A stretch of DNA of 64,000 nt from Rhodocollybia butyracea (taxonomy: Eukaryota; Basidiomycota; Agaricomycetes; Agaricales; Omphalotaceae): assembly GCA_015501585.1 (NCBI GenBank), contig JADNRY010000066.1, positions 186,001 through 250,000 of the forward strand, read 5' to 3'. Positions 51,440-63,208 of this stretch are shown here, one piece after another. The position numbers and the translations under genes are program-made. A model generated the notes under the pieces. It was not told the DNA's origin. It worked only from the letters and a program-made list of their open reading frames with translations, and ran no database searches. Numbering within the stretch: the first letter of the stretch is position 1; every line of letters begins with the position of its first letter.

Positions 51440-52430
51440 CACCGATTATGCTCTCTTATTCGTCGTTTTTGGTTTCGGCTCAGGGGATACAGCCGTTATG
51501 TGTTTTCGAACCACACATAGGACATGCCTAACAGCCTGGACATTGATGGGCTTCGGATACCTATCGATTCTGTCCGACGCTTCGGAAAGATAATAAAAAG
51601 AAAGATTCGCGGCCATAGGACGGACTTGGAGCAGCATACGAATCGATGAGGATGGCCCGGTACTATGAGCTTTTCTACTATCAACAAACAAGCTTAGTTG
51701 TGCCGTTTGTTTATTGCAGACCATATTCCATTTGGGCCCCGTGTCAGCTTATGCTGCCGGAGCCGGCGTTCAGTATTTGGACCATGCCGTGTAATAGACT
51801 TCCTTCCTTCCCTCCATCTGAAGCCTCCGGGAAGGCCTTGGCAACTGTTATGAACAAATTTTATAAGATCTCGCTGTTGCTGTTGGCGTAGATTTCACTG
51901 TGTCCAAGATGTTTTTTTAGAACTTTCGACGGTATGACTTGTTACAAACGTGGACTGGAACTTTTGGACTCAACACTCTGTCACCGTGTATAGATGTCTA
52001 CAACGTAACCGAATATCACGAGTCGAACAAGGGCAAACTTACTCAGGTCAATCGCGCTGGGGAAGGAACCTATGAAGTCTTGGAGATTTTCTACAAAAGC
52101 CCAATGGGTACTGGCAAACTCAGAAAGGTTACTACATGAACGCAGGAGACTTAGTAATCTTAGTATCAGATTAGGCATTTTTACTTAGGCAAGGTTGTAG
52201 AAGTTCCTCATTTGGTGTTCTACCGCGGTCATTGGTGACCGAACTGCAACATGCCCTCCCTTTCCTTACTCTCGTTTTTGTCCAAAGGGTACTCAACCTA
52301 TGTTGAACCTGTTCTTGACAAATTTTTTTTCTGCTCAAATTGAATTATCATCATTTTCAAGAAATATGCAGTAACAACGAAGCGACGTTGAGTCATGTGA
52401 GGATTTACATTCAAGAACAGTGAGGCTTGT
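51440..52430. repeat. Duplicated non-coding segment, unit B
   Basis: The counterpart of 46440-47530. It retains the same landmarks in the same order with scattered substitutions and small gaps, and no open frame of note. Confidence 0.65.
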
Positions 52431-52763
52431 ACGTAGGCCTTGTTTTTGTTATTTCCGACGCTGAAGCAGTGCATGTTCCGGCGACTCAAAACGCGCTATA
52501 GCACCTAGACGACATTTCCGATGTGCACGTTGCACCGACTACCGTTCGTGGTTCGTATCGAATTTGCTCCCAGTACTGATTGGTGCGTCAGCAGCAGGAT
52601 TGAGGTAATCGCTTCACCAAGTCTGTAGTCTTGATGAGTTTCTGTAGAGCGTCGACCGTATCCAGCACCTTCACTAGGATAATTTCCGGGTTTCTATACT
52701 GTAGAGCGAAATGAATCAAACGAAGTGACAAGAATGACACCCTTCGCTCAGTACCCAGGGTGG

Positions 52764-52771
52764 TATATAAA
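52764..52771 (+). promoter_or_regulatory. TATA box of AMP-forming ligase B
   Basis: tatataaa lies 92 bases upstream of the ATG at 52863, within the promoter block shared with copy A. The block has a 15-base deletion relative to A just before the TATA box. Confidence 0.65.
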
Positions 52772-52862
52772 CCCCTCCTAGTATCGCATCTCTCCCCCAG
52801 GTACTCAAATCTTTTCAAGATAACCGAACGTGCGATTTGTCATCGGACATACTGTTGGCCTC

Positions 52863-54815
52863 ATGCTACCACTCCTCAGTCACCTAACCAACCTCGAAGA
52901 TGCAGTTTCTCGTTTCCCCTCCAGAGCTGCATTCAAAATTCCTAACGTCAATCCCCAAACTGACGAAATCGAGGATTGGACCGATATCACTTTCCACCAG
53001 TTCTCTCTTGATATTGAACATCTTGCTCGGTACTGGTATCACGTTTTGAGAGAAACTAATGAGATTCCTCAGAGGTCTGTCATTGCTTTGAGGTGAGTTG
53101 GATACATCGGACGATTAGAGATTACCATCGATAAACAAATGGACTGACTCTATAACCCTCCCAGTCTCGTCGGATACAAGTACCTTGATCTCGTGCACGT
53201 ATATGCAATCTCACGAGCTGGTTATATCCCCCAACTCGTCAATTTATTTCAAGGTGCCGACTATAGTGTCATCCAAGGCCCCGTCGGACAGGCAAATACC
53301 CGTGCTTTGATCTATGAATCAATATACAGTGATACCGTCCGTGACATACCTATTCCCAGTTTCACTACAGTTACTCTTGCGTGTCCAACGAGCCATCTAC
53401 TCCCTGAGCTACCTAATGTCGCAGACTCCGACCTCGCGATCATCTTCCAGACGAGTGGATCCACCTCGGGAAAATCCAAGATTGTTCCCTGCAGCTTGGG
53501 CTGGTTGGATGGTATTGTTCGTAAAGCAACAAGAGGTTCCCCGAATACTGAGAAACCGGATGTCGTATGTTGGCGGTAAGATCTCATCGACTTGTAACTG
53601 ATATCTACCAACGATCTGACGCTACTGACAGCGGGAGCATCGGTTACATAGCTCAATTCGCGAGTATGTTCCCATCTAGGCCCTTCTACTTGATATCTTG
53701 AACTTTTCACCATTGCAGCTCTCATCGGATCGATATACCAAGCATCCTGCATGGTCCAATACAAACGCGGCCAACCCTCCACTTCTGAAGTAGTCGATAT
53801 GATCAACAGATGCAAGATGAACAAAGTCTTGATGTTTCCACATTTTCTTGCGAAACATATTCGCGCTTCACGTACGGATCCTGAGATTTTGCGTGCTCTC
53901 GTATCACTGGATGAGATTATATTCACTGGAGCTAGCTTTGGGAGTCCAGAAGATGAAGAGTGGGCTTGGAAAAATGGTATGAATATTGTAGTAAGCTGTT
54001 TTCGCTCTTCTAACCGCTTCTCTCCATACTTATTCGCTTGTATGCAGAATGCATACGCAACCACTGAATGTGGTGGGCTTGTCCTCATCTCAGAAGGACT
54101 CCGGAAATCTCGACAAAATTACCTTAGACGGTTTCCGGGTTGCCCTCTGGTCAAGTTCGTTCCTATTTCAGACGACTCGGATCTACTTGAAGTAGTCGTT
54201 CCCCCCGAAGCCCCCGAATGTCCTGATGTATCGCTTAGATCGTCTGACGGTAAATTCTGATGACTCTACTAGACCGATCCTGTACTGATCTCGGAGATGA
54301 TTCCTAGGTAACTTCCACACCAACGATCTCTTCCGCGAGGTTGAACCAGAACAATACGTCTTTTCTGGTCGGAACGACGATTGGTTCAATATGGAAAATT
54401 GTAGTTTGTGTGACACTAAGTAAATGTTTCACTAATTCACTCGCCTAACCTCATCGTTTGCCTTTCTAGAGCCATCGAAGAAAACGCTCGAGCCCTTTGT
54501 AACGAAATCATCTCAGACTGTGTGGTAGTAGGTAATGGTCGTCCATCACCAGTCTTAGTTGTGGAGGCATCACCCACCTCCACTTCCGGGCCAGTGGGCA
54601 CTGACCTTGAACTTAAAACCGAAATCTTCCGCCGAATCCATCCCTTCCACACCACTCGGTATCTGCACGAACGTATCGCTTCTCCGGATATGATATTCGT
54701 CGTACCCTTGGGAACCCTACCACGAACGATGTCAAAAGGGACAGTGAGGAGAAAGATTGTGGAAGATATGGTCAAGGAAAAGCTGGATAAACTATTTCCA
54801 AAGCACTCAATATAA
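52863..54815 (+). CDS. AMP-forming adenylating enzyme, copy B
   Basis: Same seven-exon structure as copy A and no frame break. The phosphate loop FQTSGSTSGKSKIVP, the NAYATTECGG block and GTVRRKIVEDMVKEKL are identical to A. Differences include FHTNDLFREV for FHTKDLFREV and one extra residue in the SPTSTSGPV loop. Exon 1 is almost identical to A at the DNA level (two silent changes in about 240 bases), while exon 2 differs at many positions. The pattern suggests gene conversion in exon 1 after an older duplication. Both copies appear functional; the substitutions elsewhere might shift substrate preference, which cannot be told from sequence. Confidence 0.9.
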
Positions 54816-54954
54816 ACTCCCTTGGGCTGCAAACGTTCACGGACACGATTTCAGGACTGTAAACGCAGAAGTACAATAGTGATAAATGTAAGAGCAGAGA
54901 GCAGAATGTACCAGTCATCACACTTGTGAAACTCGTTTGTTTTCATACTTGTTC

Positions 54955-55395
54955 TTCCTCTCATCATTCAACCTGACACCGCTACCACGGTCTAGTTTCT
55001 GCTTAAACTTCAAAATTCTCGTATTTACCTCGGGAGTTTGGATTGCATTGGGGAATTATTGAGTCATTCCTTGGGCCATCTTGAGTAACATATCGAACGA
55101 GTGAGTGATCGCTGGCGCTCGTAAAATTGCAAGTAAATTTATTGAAACGAGCGTCATTATCGCGAGAACGGAGTCGCACAAATATGTCTATAAATCAGTC
55201 CATAGTGTAATGTCCTCCAACCTCTCGCGTGCGTGAAGCTTTCAAGTCTAGCGACTGAAGGTGCGTGTATAAGCGAGCACCTCTGACGACAAGTCGGTGT
55301 GCCCGCTCTATATTCCCTTGTGGCGATGTTTAGGCCTTGGGATGCCCCAGCGCGCGAGTGTGAAATGAACCTCCGACGGGCTCGTAACGGATCAT
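54955..55395. repeat. Duplicated segment, copy C, next to the intact PX gene
   Basis: Begins with a remnant of the secreted gene's last exon (gacaccgctaccacggtc... gtttctgctt) and continues with the same landmarks as copies A and B, ending where the intact PX gene's stop codon lies. This is the likely source arrangement for the other copies. Confidence 0.7.
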
Positions 55396-55399
55396 AAAC

Positions 55400-56495
55400 C
55401 TAGTTCATGATCCATTGGCGCACTGCCTTGGACGCACCGATATCTGGGTGAAGCAAGACAGCGGAGAGCCAATACTCGAGTTGCCTTCGACGATGATCAA
55501 GAAAAGCTGGACGATAGCGTGCAAATGGAGCTTTCGGGGGAAGTTGAGGAATGTATTTTTGTTGGTGATGCTGATTGTACGTCAGTATTAAAATATGAGA
55601 AACGTGGGGATACGACTCACAGGGAGAGAGCGCCTTAAAGCACCATAGAGCTGTATAAAAGCATTGTAACGCTTGTGTGCATGCATTGTTGTGCCCTGGG
55701 AAAGACCTGTAAGTAAAGGCGGAATATTCATGATCTGTATGATACGCACTTCTTTTGTCTTTACAACACAATCGTACACTGGAAAAGCTCGTGGTTAGCG
55801 CATGGGACACACGAAGATCCGACGGAACACACCGATATATGCTCCCCTCCTTTAATATCACCGACATTGGTCCAGCCGCTGATTTTTACTTCCCGAGCAA
55901 AGGTCCGGCTTTCCCCAACATTATCCCCAAGCCAGATACTTGTGCTTTCTGAACTTGAGAATATAGACGCTGGTCGTTCATATTCAACTGAAGGCCTCGC
56001 TCTCGGAATTCTCTCCTCGAAACACATCTCATCATACAACCGAGCTTCCTCTTCAATATCAATTCCGTTGGTTCGAATAATCTCCAGCCGTTTTTTCGAG
56101 TTTGCAAACGGATGAACATGAGATTCATGGAAATTAGGTGTACCCGGTGTTTTGGGCATAGTGGGTGTTAATGGGGACGGACAAGCGGAAGAAGGAGGAG
56201 AGGACATGATGGTATGAGGAAGGAAAATTGTGTTGGAGCCTAATTCCCAATTTGGCAAAGTCTGTATGGCAATCGGCCGGCCGCAGCTCTCCGGTACGGC
56301 CTGATACGCATCAAAAGCGTCCCTGGGCCTGAGGCCTTCCAGGTAAGCCTCTGTAAGCATCCTCCAGCTTTTTGTGTGTAAGGTAGGAACATGATCATGC
56401 CATAGTACTTGGGCCCCGGATTTTGAAAACAACATTTCCATTTTCGTGATACAGGCGCTCGTTGCATTTATTTGCAATTTCACCTGTCTGTGCAC
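55400..56495 (-). CDS. PX-domain protein, Ypt35-like
   Basis: Four or so exons on the minus strand. A Ser/Pro-rich N-terminus (PSPLTPTMPKTPGTPNF) precedes an acidic linker and KISGWTNVGD, which opens the PX domain. It continues with VYDCVVKTKE, GTTMHAHKRYNAFIQLYGAL, RRSLP, then QLPPKAPFARYRPAFLDHRR and RQLEYWLSAVLLHP, ending AVRQWIMN. The RY(N/S)AF..L and PP.K...R..P..L..RR motifs are the phosphoinositide-binding core. In yeast, Ypt35 is an endosomal PX protein that recruits the lipid-transfer protein Vps13 to membranes; that role is inferred here. The splice site after HISV is not certain (several GT choices). The start could also be the internal ATG of MSSPPSSACP. Fragments of this gene exist in units A and B. 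Confidence 0.8.
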
Positions 56496-56621
56496 TGACT
56501 AAAACGACTGATAACTATTGCATAGATATTTCTCTGTCATTGGCACTTGGTGATAATACATACAAGAGTAACAAAACGAGCCATAGGCGTTCCAAGATAA
56601 ACCTTACGAGTACTCCGAAAG

Positions 56622-57198
56622 CTAAGCAGATACAACACTGACAGTCACACTATCAGTATCGGAAGCAGGACTGTAGTAGAGCGATGCCTAATATCCGAGT
56701 ACGCTTCAGCAACAGGTACGAAATCGAGGAGGGAGACTACATACACTTTCACCCCAGTAAGTGTGAAAAACTCCCAGCGTATAAGTACCAGCGGCGGCGT
56801 TAGCCGGTACTGAGAGAGTAAAGTTCTCGAAAGCAAAGCTTCCTGGGTCGTAGGAGACAGGAGTTGCGGGTCTCTGAGGATTAAATCCTCCAGCATAAAG
56901 TACATGGAGTATTTGTGAATCGGGGGCAGGGCAAGAGGCCTCCGTGCAGGGGGTGAGCCCAATAGTGAGACTGCCTTCGATGATGGGTTGAGAGTACGCC
57001 TGGAATGCAGAGTATGGTGAGTAGAGGCTAATCGCTGGAGGGCGAAAAAAGTCTTACTGAATCCAGAACCATAACAGTGAATGGAGAACCTGCAACCAAA
57101 GTCGCTCCGGCGGTCGGAATCTCAATGCTCGGGTTGGCGTGGACAACCCCCAGAGCAAGGAGCACATAACAGGTAGAGCGGAGGATGTTCTTAATCAT
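56622..57198 (-). CDS. Small secreted protein, intact copy
   Basis: Three exons on the minus strand. A signal peptide (IKNILRSTCYVLLALGVVHA) leads to NPSIEIPTAGATLVAGSPFT, exon 2 (TIGLTPCTEASCPAPDSQIL, then GGFNPQRPATPVSYDPGSF, NFTLSVPANAAAGTYTLGVF) and a last exon ending SDTDSVTVSVVSA. It is about 165 residues with a few cysteines and a beta-rich, Ig-like feel. I know similar short secreted proteins in mushrooms but no function. The last intron has two possible splice solutions. A broken copy lies at 44.7 kb and fragments at 50.2 and 55.0 kb. Upstream neighbour (by transcription) of the PX gene, 127 bp apart. Confidence 0.75.
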
Positions 57199-58667
57199 GT
57201 CGTGGTTCGAAATGAAGATGCAGTATGATTATATCCGCGACAAGGTGACAGCTTTTATAGATTTCCTACTTCATATGCCGCTTGTCGTTTAGACAGGAGA
57301 CTGAAGGGGCTTGTCGCTTGAATGGAAATGTTTCAAGATCTGACGATGTCCTATAGGCTTGCGCTTCTCTCGGTGATAAGAGAGATTCTGAGGTACTCGA
57401 ACTTAGAAGAAGAATACTATATGTATCTTATTCACTGAAAGGCGTCCCCCGTCGTACCCGAGAACCAGATGACTACATATCACATTGAAATTCACGGAGG
57501 GCATCTGGAAAACCTCTACCTGAAAGAAAATTTCAGCTCATCCTGCTCAGCACAGAGTCCTTCATCTTTCAGTGGCCATGTGCATATTCCACTTGTGCCA
57601 CATCGGGCAAGTTTCTAGTTTTCGGTTGTTTTCGGGTGCATGGAGAATGTGCCTGCCAGGATGCTAACAAATGCTTAAGTCCTTGATAAGGAAAGACCGG
57701 ATTCCAAGCTCGTATTGCGCCATATACACCCCCAAGATGTGTGTTCAGTACTCACGCACCGTCGCACCAACGTTGAATCTACACACGAATATATGGATGG
57801 AGACGCATGCAAATCAGGTCATGATATCGTTTCCTCAGTAATCAGATAGCGCATGATATCGTCTTCCTCGCTATCTGATTACTGGATGTATACATGGTAG
57901 TCTGGGAGAAATGATTGGCGTTTAGGCGTAAGCTAGGAAAGTGTCTGCCTTTGTGACAACAAACCGGGTTCAGTTTCCGGTCAGACCCTATCCTGTCATT
58001 TGCTGTCATTTGCTGAAAATCTGCTTGTGTCGCTGGCACTTCTCCTTACTCAGTTCTTCCGCATAGTTCCTACTTAGATCGCACATCTCGATGGGAACCA
58101 GTAAGACAGAAGTTTTACTATGGCACTTGCTATGACACGAGGTTATTCTGAGCGCAACTTCTCGGTCGGCAATAGAATCAAAAATTGTGTTGGTCTAAAA
58201 ATGAAACGGTGATAAAACTTGTTGAGGAGAATAATTCGTGCTTTTTTGCGTTACAAAGCTCACCCAAGGCCTCCCAAGGCCGTCTCTCGTATCCGGACAT
58301 CATAGTTCAGCGTTCATCGGGAAGAACGGCCATGCATGGCGTTGGTTCTGAGTTTTTTTTTCAGGTCAAAGCGGTCCAGCTCAGCGGACTGTTAAGGGCA
58401 GGTCAAGTCCCGTTATGGACGTCTGTGATTACCTTTAGTATAGTAAGCACACAGGGTATTCGACGGTACATTAATGGAGGCAAAAATCCTCCGGGGGAAT
58501 CACCAAGAAAAGAGCTTTTATTGAATCATCAACTTAACCGCGTTACTTCATCCAAAGCGGAGGCGGTTGCAACACTGGGACATTAGCTGGGGCCAGTCGC
58601 TCAAAGTGAGTTTTTCGTCTGGCGAGTGTGACGCTGGATGTAACAGAGAGAACATCATTATCGGAAT
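57199..58667. other. Intergenic region
   Basis: About 1.5 kb between the secreted gene's start and the F-box gene's stop. No gene is supported. It contains the inverted repeat at 57836-57884. Confidence 0.45.
57815..57884. repeat. Inverted repeat with embedded direct repeat
   Basis: Two perfect 16-nt arms (57836-57851 and 57869-57884, cagtaatcagatagcg and its complement) enclose a 17-nt loop. The loop begins catgatatcgt, and the same words with a t/ct change (catgatatcgtttcctc) occur directly before the left arm. This combination of one direct and one inverted copy is what a replication template switch would leave. Confidence 0.85.
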
Positions 58668-60188
58668 TTAGCGACGGAAAACTTGAGCGTACCCTTTCTT
58701 CATCGAGACGCCGCCGTTTAATCCCTCTTTCAACATCTTCTCCAGCTGATAAAAGTCCTCCGCATATGCGCTTTGAGAAAATTCGATCCGAACCGACTTG
58801 AGTTGTTGTAGATTCTCGCAATTGCGTATAAGCCTAGACTTGATCATCTGGCTCGTTAGACCGTCTGTAGCATTAATACAGTTGACTAGAGTTAGATGCT
58901 CTAGCTTAGGACAGAGCATAGATTCCTGCTCGTTAGTGGCCTCTATATGTTGACCATTATCGACCAAGTCAGGAAGTGTCAGTAGCTTTACAAGTTCATT
59001 ATCGATCGTCGCTTTATCGATCACTATAAGTTCTCGCAACGATTCGGAGAGGAGTTTTACACAAGATCCTAGGGACCTGGATGGAATATTGCAGTTCCGA
59101 AGCGAAATATGCGAGATTGGAGGACCGCGAGTGACAGACATGAGAGCTTGCGCACTTATAGCTAAACCGGCTGGTTCGGCGTCAAGGATTAAGCCTGAAC
59201 GTCGGAAGAATTGTACCAAATCGTCTCCTTGATGCCATTGCCTAGAACCAGGCAACATATAGACTTCCAACTCCTGGAGGCTGGGAATGATTAGACGATT
59301 CCAGAAGCTATCGATATCATCCTCCGCGGTAATTCTAAGCGTTGTCAGTCGAGGAACAACAATGTTGTCACGTAACTGCGGTAGTGGCAGGTCTGCGATC
59401 CAATCGATATAGCGACCAAGGTCAGCGAAAGTACATTCGAGCAGATGGGCAGAAGATTGCAGAATGTGGAGTGCGAGCGTCTCTGAGACATGCTCGAGAG
59501 TAAGGGTAGTTAGGCGACTCCATGGGACAGAGTGAGAAGTATTGATGCCAGAGAGACGGGTGATAGGACCGTCACCGTAGGCGTCGAATTTATAGAGGTT
59601 CGGAGAAGATTCGGCGAGTTTTGAGATCCAATTCATGTAGTTAGGTATGAGCGAATGTGTATTGTGCCGTGGGTGAGGCTTAAATGTTCGGACAGCAAAG
59701 GTTTCCAGCATTAACTCTTTGTCCAGCAACGAAGATGGTCGGAATCGAGTATTATGAGGCATATCGCTGAGATCCACATAAACATCTCGCCACCGCACTA
59801 GGTGCCCTGACAACAACTCTAGCGGTGCAAACATTTTCTCTATCACAATGGACCTATTGTCCTCCTCATCAAAAGAATTTCGATCGCGATAGATCAGCGA
59901 AAACGATAGCGGAAGCTTTCGAGAGCGTTCCAGCCACAACTTCAGCGTTGGGAGGGGTGGTTTACACGCCTTCTGTGTGAAAGTGACATGGAAAGTCGAC
60001 CAGAAGATAGGCAAGTTGAAAGTAGCAATTTGCCTCCATCGATGACAGGTAGACACAAGATTAAAAGGTGCCTCAGTGAGCAAGGTATAAACAGAATTAT
60101 CATGCCAGCAGTAGAGAAATATCTCTTCAAGGATTTCGGGTGGTGTTCGGTACACCGCTGGGAGCTCTTCATATATCGATGCGTCCAT
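58668..60188 (-). CDS. F-box protein with leucine-rich region
   Basis: A single exon of 506 residues. The N-terminal F-box is clear: YRTPPEILEEIFLYCWHDNS, FNLVSTCHRWRQIATFNLPI and FWSTF. The remainder has irregular leucine-rich stretches (LTTLTLEHVSE, LTTLRITAED, ISHISLRNCNI, LEHLTLVNC) typical of the much-expanded mushroom F-box family. Such proteins recruit substrates to SCF ubiquitin ligases through Skp1. The target is unknown. The start is the first ATG of the frame. It diverges from the NatB gene across 166 bp. Confidence 0.9.
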   Translation of the reverse strand: MDASIYEELPAVYRTPPEILEEIFLYCWHDNSVYTLLTEAPFNLVSTCHRWRQIATFNLPIFWSTFHVTFTQKACKPPLPTLKLWLERSRKLPLSFSLIYRDRNSFDEEDNRSIVIEKMFAPLELLSGHLVRWRDVYVDLSDMPHNTRFRPSSLLDKELMLETFAVRTFKPHPRHNTHSLIPNYMNWISKLAESSPNLYKFDAYGDGPITRLSGINTSHSVPWSRLTTLTLEHVSETLALHILQSSAHLLECTFADLGRYIDWIADLPLPQLRDNIVVPRLTTLRITAEDDIDSFWNRLIIPSLQELEVYMLPGSRQWHQGDDLVQFFRRSGLILDAEPAGLAISAQALMSVTRGPPISHISLRNCNIPSRSLGSCVKLLSESLRELIVIDKATIDNELVKLLTLPDLVDNGQHIEATNEQESMLCPKLEHLTLVNCINATDGLTSQMIKSRLIRNCENLQQLKSVRIEFSQSAYAEDFYQLEKMLKEGLNGGVSMKKGYAQVFRR

Positions 60189-60354
60189 TCTGTGGCCGCC
60201 AGATTTATTGAGATTTTACGCAGCCTTTACATTCTGAGCCTACCTTTCAGTGGAACACCAGTGTGTGTAGCGGAACCGATGGTGGGGGATAGACGCCCAT
60301 AAGCGCTCTTTTATTTTTTGACTATATCACGGCCTTCTTATTTTCTGCCTCAAA
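60189..60354. promoter_or_regulatory. Putative bidirectional promoter, F-box gene and NatB gene
   Basis: A gap of 166 bases separates the two divergent start codons. It contains a T-rich run (60310-60320) close to the NatB start. Both promoters must overlap here. Confidence 0.5.
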
Positions 60355-61116
60355 ATGAGTGTTCTACGACCTTTTCAAGCCTCGGATATGTTCAAGTTCA
60401 ACAACGTGTCTGTGTTCATGAGGCAAACCCCATAAATCTCGCTGACGAGCCTACAGGAATTTGGACATCTGGACAGAAACGGTGAGTCGTAAAATTTCTT
60501 GGGTGATGGATATTTCTCATCAAGTTTCACAGTACAACATTGGCTTCTATCTACATTATCTTTCTCGCTGGCCTGATCTTTGCTGTGTCCAAGAGGCTCC
60601 CACTGGTCGTATGATGGGATATGGTCCATTTTTCCCGCTCGTAGCCGAATGCTTTTACTAAATAATGTTAACAGTTATCGGTAAAGCTGAAGGCCAGGGT
60701 GCGGAATGGCACGGGCATGTCACAGCTATCACCGTCGCGCCAGAATACCGACGCCTTTCTCTTGCACGAAAAATGATGTCCCTTCTAGAACTAGTTTCTG
60801 ACGAAATTTATCGAGGGTTTTTCGTGGATCTCTACGTGCGGTGTAACAACTTGGTTGCACTAGAACTGTACGAAGGTATGGACTACAGCGTATACCGGAG
60901 GGTCAGGGAATATTATGGAAATCTCGGGGTAGGAAAAGGTGGAAGAGACGAAGAAGACGCGTTCGGTATGTCACCTAGATTGGTAAAGGGAGTTTGTTGT
61001 AGGACTAATTTTCGACCTCTCTAGACATGCGGAAACCACTTTCGAGGGACGGCGCTCGACGTTCAGTGCGAAGCAATGGACGAGATATAGTTGTTAGTGC
61101 ACACGACGTCTCGTAG
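60355..61116 (+). CDS. NAA20: NatB catalytic subunit, N-terminal acetyltransferase (Naa20/Nat3)
   Basis: Five exons splice in frame. The protein starts MSVLRPFQASDMFKFNNVNL, continues DIWTETYNIGFYLHYLSRWP, MGYVIGKAEGQGAEWHGHVT, AITVAPEYRRLSLARKMM (the acetyl-CoA-binding R/Q-x-x-G/A-type loop is RRLSLA here), FFVDLYVRCNN and ALELYEGMDYSVYRRVREYY. After an intron it ends DMRKPLSRDGARRSVR and a short tail. It is about 190 residues, the normal Naa20 length. With an Naa25 partner (not in the window) it acetylates nascent proteins starting Met-Asp, Met-Glu, Met-Asn or Met-Gln at the ribosome. The first intron uses a gtctgt donor, chosen because it alone gives NNVNLDIW. Confidence 0.93.
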
Positions 61117-63208
61117 AGCTTTTGGAAAAATATGACCTGGTAAAATGCTGCTCACACGAAGCGTTAGCCCGTATCTGTGCGCCCTATGCTGGGACCAGGC
61201 AGTACACTAGCAAACGAATGCTAACTGCTCAACGGATATATCCAAAGTGAACGGGCCTGATTCTATTATAGCTAGCGACTGATACAACCGTCCCTCGTGT
61301 GCTGAGCGGGGAGAATATATTTCCAGGCGTTTCGAACATATGGAGCCTACAGAATGACTCGCTAGTACATGTTTGGATTTTGAACGGTACAGTGTGATAA
61401 CTCCGGCTCGAGTGGGGACGGGGGGAAGGAAGGAAGTGAGGAAGACAGCGCGAACGGCCAGGGGCTGGTCTTACAGTTCATACTATAGCTGTGCCACGAC
61501 CACTCCCCGTGAATTGCAACTCTTAATATGTATCTTTCAGTTCTCGGATCTTTATACCTATGTCAGAAGATACTTTTATGTCCATTTCTTCTGGTCTGAG
61601 CAGTAGACTACAAAATAGATTATACGCAATGTGAATACAGTGCATATCACACCTGGACTCCATTTGTCCTAGCAACCACCACTCGCAAACCCTCCTCATC
61701 CAAGTATCGTAGCGGTTTATAATCTTCATAGAATCATACTGTGCTAAGGAACATCAGTGGAGGTTGTCGATTTCGAAGCCAGCGGTGGGTGGGGCGATTA
61801 GATTCGTTTCCTGAGCGGAGAGAGTCCCTGCAGGTCCTGCAGGAAACGACAGGCTCAGTTAGTCATCCGAGAAACCAGTGGTCGATTGACTGCATTATTC
61901 TTGCTTCCAGCAGATTGCCCCAAAATCCGAATGGACCCGATCAAATTCTCCGTCCAGGCAGACTTCGTTGCTTGGTGCTGACTCGGGCCATAGAGACACA
62001 CTCCCAGGTTGTACCACTGTTGTACCCCTACGGCCACAGTCACTAGTCAATCCGAGACGAAGCCAAGTAGTACATCCGACATGGCATTGTGTTAATCAAA
62101 CGCTAGTCTTCTCGAAATGTTAGAAGAGGTGTAAATACGCCCGTTATTGTTTCCGAGCGAGTCTAGTACTACTTCGTACATATAGAAGCACAGAGATGCG
62201 ATGATCCACAACCCCAGTCGAAGCCTGGTTGGAACTCGAGAAGACTGTCCTCACGGTGAGCATTGACAATAAGTACACGGATCCCCCTTCAAAGTGAAGG
62301 ACTACTAGTGAAGGACTATTACAGATAGTCATGTTTAGCAACATTAGAGGCGATTGAAATATCGGGCGCAGTGCTGCCCAGTGGAAATCGCTGATGAAGT
62401 TGCCTATTTGAGTTTCATTTCCTTGTGAGGAACGATCGGAGTAAGTATCTCACCAACTGTCAGATTGTCTACTGGCTCAAGAGTTCACAAGCTTTTAAGC
62501 TTTAAGTTTCAACTTGCTGAAAACGTCCCGAGTTCATATCAGTTCCCATAGGCCTTGAGTTTCAGGAGTCTTGTTTCAAGCCCTTCGTCAGTCCAGTGCA
62601 AAAGCGAAACCCTGTGCTGAGATACATCCAAAGTCCCCGAAATCATCAGTAGGCGGAGGTGTGATGGGGAGGCAAAGAAAGAACTGCGCCTTTGTCCGAG
62701 ATGCCAATCATGACGTTTGTACATTGTGACTTATATCCCTCCTTCCTACAGATCGCAAGACCATGCCGGGTGATACGAATCACCGGTTTCAGGGAAGAGC
62801 CCATGTAATCGTACTTATGTTTATCGAGTGTACGGAGCCCGAAATTACTTTGCCAATAAGTAGTTTTGTCAGCTAAAGAGTCCTCCATCCAGAATGAAAA
62901 GCTGTTGAAGTCCGTTCTATACTGCTTCCGAGTGGGTCTAGATGAAAAAGTACGAAGATAGATGGAACGATACACAAACCTAGCTAGAGATTTCGAGGCT
63001 ACGAGGGGCTCAAGTAGACACCGATTGCCCCTTCAATTACCACACCTGTGCAGGCCATCGATTTGACACGAGGACGGAATGGTAATCAACATTCACAACA
63101 TTCCGCACTAAATTATACAGAAAAGTCGAGAGCAACTACATACCACGAAAACTTTGAAGGACATGTATATCGGAGTGTAAGAACTATCCATTTTCCACAG
63201 CACTAACG
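61117..63208. other. Intergenic region, no gene seen
   Basis: About 2.1 kb. Small frames lack any family resemblance. Minor oddities are a doubled cctgcagg near 61830 and a repeated agtgaaggacta near 62292-62320. It should hold the 3' ends of the two flanking genes. Confidence 0.45.

Noticed and set aside
61741..62046. 101-codon plus-strand frame
   Set aside because: No family resemblance, no usable start context, and it lies in a region without other coding signals.
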